From Pelagivirga sediminicola (GTDB lineage Bacteria; Pseudomonadota; Alphaproteobacteria; Rhodobacterales; Rhodobacteraceae): a stretch of 41,903 nucleotides of DNA. The notes beneath the pieces are model-generated. The model did no database searches, had not been told where the DNA came from, and saw only the letters and a program-made list of their open reading frames with translations. Of the stretch, positions 40,040 through 41,903 are shown piece by piece. The stretch's first letter is position 1; every line of letters starts with the position of its first letter. Location: NCBI RefSeq assembly GCF_003072125.1, contig NZ_QCYH01000016.1, positions 1 through 41,903 on the forward strand. The letters run 5' to 3'. The position numbers and the translations under genes are program-made.

Positions 40040-41311
40040 ATGAAGCTACAGAAACGCAATAACACATACCATCTGCGCAAGCGTGTGCCTGTCCGGTACC
40101 AAGCTATCGAGCCGCGAGCGTCATTCTACGTGAGCCTCAATACTGATTCAAAGGCCTTGGCAGAGCAGAAGGCTGCCGCGATCTGGAGCGCGCAGGTCGA
40201 TGCTTGGGAAGCACTCCTTGCGGGAGATAGCGAGGAGGCGAGCAAGCGCCATGCGGCGGCGCAATCCATCGCACAGATGAAGGGTTTTCGATATCTGCAT
40301 GCGCCCCAAGTCGCGGAGTTGCCGCGGCGAGAGCTGCTGGAGCGTGTCGAGGCGATCCCTGAAACCGCCGGTGCGCCGGATAAATCAGTTGCATCCGCCG
40401 TTCTGGGAAGTGTCTCTGCTCCTGTGATCACGGTCTCCGGCGCGCTTGAGCTTTATTGGCGGCTAGCCAAAGACAAGACCCTCGGTAAAAGTGACGATCA
40501 GCTTCGGCGATGGAAAAATCCCCGCAAGAAGGCGATCCGGAATTTTCTGGACATCGTCGGTGATAAGCCTCTCGCGGAGATCACGGGCGACGACACGCTC
40601 AATTTTCGGGACCATTGGTATGACAGGATCTGCGCAGAAGGGCTGACCCCCAACAGCGCGAACAAGGATTTCACACATCTTGGCGACGTTCTGAAGACGG
40701 TCAATCGAATGAAGCGATTGAGTCTCAAACTTCCCCTGTCCGAGCTGGCGTTCAAAGAAGGTGAGGCCAAGAAACGGCCGCCCTTTTCACGCGCATGGAT
40801 TGAGGAGCATCTCCTGCGCGCCGGGGCATTGGATCGGCTCAACGATGAGGCGCGGGCTATCATGCTTGCTATGATCAACACTGGCATGCGCCCCAGCGAA
40901 CTGGCGGCGCTGACGCCTGATGAAATCCGTCTTGATGCCAACATCCCGCATATCTCGCTCGCACCGGTTGGCCGCCAGCTAAAGACCAAAAGCTCCCGTC
41001 GGACCATCCCACTCATCGGCATTTCTCTTGAAGCCATGCGCGGCTTCCCGAACGGTTTTGAGCGCTACTGGGGAGGCTCGGCGAGCCTGAGTGCGACGGT
41101 GAACAAATATCTTCGCGGCAATAACCTGCTCGAGACACCTGAGCACAGCCTTTATTGCCTGCGTCACAGTTTCGAGGATCGGATGCTGGAGGCCGGCATT
41201 GATGAGCGGATCCGGCGCGACCTTATGGGCCATTCGTTGCGACGGGAGCGCTACGGCGACGGCGGCTCGCTGGAGATGTTGAGCGAGTTGCTGGCGCCAG
41301 TCGCGCTGTGA
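40040..41311 (+). CDS. Tyrosine recombinase/phage-type integrase
   Basis: A 423-residue site-specific recombinase. The N-terminus (NTYHLRKRVPVRYQ) is the DUF6538-like arm-binding type, followed by a SAM-like core-binding domain (about 130-230). Catalytic residues are visible: R in NTGMRPSELA, K in KTKSSRRTIP, H-x-x-R in CLRHSFEDRM, H in LMGHSLRRERYG, and Y in the same segment. It lies just downstream of tRNA-Ser in the same orientation, so it most likely integrates its element at that tRNA. The frame opens at a TTG at 40025; the ATG at 40040 is a more usual start, with weak ribosome-site support for either. Confidence 0.94.
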   Translation: MKLQKRNNTYHLRKRVPVRYQAIEPRASFYVSLNTDSKALAEQKAAAIWSAQVDAWEALLAGDSEEASKRHAAAQSIAQMKGFRYLHAPQVAELPRRELLERVEAIPETAGAPDKSVASAVLGSVSAPVITVSGALELYWRLAKDKTLGKSDDQLRRWKNPRKKAIRNFLDIVGDKPLAEITGDDTLNFRDHWYDRICAEGLTPNSANKDFTHLGDVLKTVNRMKRLSLKLPLSELAFKEGEAKKRPPFSRAWIEEHLLRAGALDRLNDEARAIMLAMINTGMRPSELAALTPDEIRLDANIPHISLAPVGRQLKTKSSRRTIPLIGISLEAMRGFPNGFERYWGGSASLSATVNKYLRGNNLLETPEHSLYCLRHSFEDRMLEAGIDERIRRDLMGHSLRRERYGDGGSLEMLSELLAPVAL

Positions 41312-41487
41312 GCCAAGAGAGCGCGGGCCCGGACCTGGGCTGCGGTCTGGCCAGCTTGAATGGCGGTCTCTATTTCAATCTCCCGCTCAAGCCGCTCGAA
41401 GATCGGGGTGTAAACGGGATTGTCGTTCATCAATGCCGCGACTGTCAGAAGAGCCGCGCGTAGGCGGTCGAGTTCCGTCCGGGACAC
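41251..41487 (-). CDS. Small hypothetical protein of the integrated element
   Basis: A 78-residue helical protein. VAALMNDNPVYTPIFERLEREIE and AAQVRARALLA resemble short conserved proteins of alphaproteobacterial accessory regions, as I recall. Function unknown. The start is uncertain: GTG at 41487 begins the conserved-looking part, while the frame remains open to a TTG at 41565. Its 3' end runs 61 bp antisense into the integrase gene, so the two converge. Confidence 0.55.
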   Translation of the reverse strand: MSRTELDRLRAALLTVAALMNDNPVYTPIFERLEREIEIETAIQAGQTAAQVRARALLAHSATGASNSLNISSEPPSP

Positions 41488-41565
41488 CGCAGGCTCGCGG
41501 GCTCCCGGACCTTCCTTTTGTCCCCCGGAAAGCTTCTCGTTGATATGGCATTCCTGATCGCGCAA

Positions 41566-41903
41566 ACGCGTTTCTCACTTGCTCGTGACGGTGTAAACTG
41601 TCATCGGCCAGACGCTTGTCTGTCCTAGCATTCACAATAGCAGAGCTTCCCTTCGATGAGAGGTTCTAAGTTCTTTTCAGAGCGAGGAACCTGTGGAAAA
41701 CTATGGGAAATCCTCAGGATTCACGTTTCACTTTACAGGACGACATTCATCTCAGGATTGGGTGTTTTCCGGAGTTGGGGGCCTGTGTCTATGCAAGTCT
41801 TGATCCTCGCAAGCGCGCGACTGTAGGTAAGCATCCGGCGTAGGCCACAGCGAGGTCAACGTGCGTGTTGACGGTCCATTTCGATGAGCTCGCACAGGTT
41901 TTC
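41566..41903. other. AT-richer stretch without a clear gene, inside the integrated element
   Basis: No convincing gene. A 45-codon open frame from the ATG at 41703 or so (MGNPQDSRFTLQDD) lacks a well-placed ribosome site. Near the right edge GTCAAC-GTGCGT-GTTGAC forms an inverted repeat. The minus strand is open for about 15 codons at the window edge, too little to identify. Confidence 0.4.

Noticed and set aside
41703..41841. 45-codon plus-strand frame near the right edge
   Set aside because: No well-placed ribosome site and no recognisable sequence; kept only as a note.

Overview
This is a high-GC chromosomal segment from an alphaproteobacterium, most likely of the Rhodobacterales (Roseobacter/Rhodobacter group). 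The evidence is the gene families and their arrangement: an iscR-led hybrid suf operon, an IscR with one cysteine, the ornithine-lipid pair olsB-olsA, the CtrA-pathway phosphotransferase ChpT, a ribosomal protein L21 with a helix-hairpin-helix tail, and an obgE-proB-proA cluster. All assignments come from reading the sequence and recalled family knowledge; no database search was run.

Layout. (1) 1-4421 is an accessory region. It holds a superfamily 2 helicase with a probable C-terminal nuclease-like module, the 5' part of a partner gene, about 400 bp with no credible gene, an intact tRNA-Arg(CCG), and a 42-nt 5' remnant of a second tRNA-Arg(CCG). The remnant still has a promoter and lies next to the core chromosome, so it looks like an attachment scar. 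(2) 4431-13569 is a tightly packed iron-sulfur assembly operon on the minus strand: iscR, an IscS/NifS-type desulfurase, sufB, an FkbM methyltransferase, a second methyltransferase-like protein, sufC, sufD, two membrane proteins and sufS. It is controlled by a perfect palindromic iron/IscR box over the iscR promoter. (3) 13650-39588 is ordinary core chromosome: alpha/beta hydrolase, NhaC antiporter, Mfd, HemB, a SYLF lipoprotein, usg, GyrA, M32 carboxypeptidase, heme A synthase, TrmJ-type methyltransferase, a degenerate ThiE-like protein, OlsA/OlsB, a DUF3553 protein, ChpT, ProA/ProB/ObgE, a GNAT acetyltransferase, L27/L21 and a DUF2059 protein. A 117-bp inverted-repeat element lies between olsB and the DUF3553 gene. 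(4) 39805-41903 is a second accessory junction: tRNA-Ser(CGA), a pair of direct repeats and a tyrosine recombinase, marking one end of an integrated element that continues past the window.

How it works together. The suf operon supplies both desulfurases and the SufBCD scaffold, with IscR as the likely iron/Fe-S sensor. The core block carries replication and repair (gyrA, mfd), heme synthesis (hemB, ctaA), membrane lipid synthesis (olsBA), cell-cycle signalling (chpT), proline synthesis (proBA) and ribosome assembly (rplU, rpmA, obgE). The strongest candidates for something undescribed are the helicase/partner pair at the left edge, which resembles a defence module, and the two methyltransferase-like and two membrane genes embedded in the suf operon.
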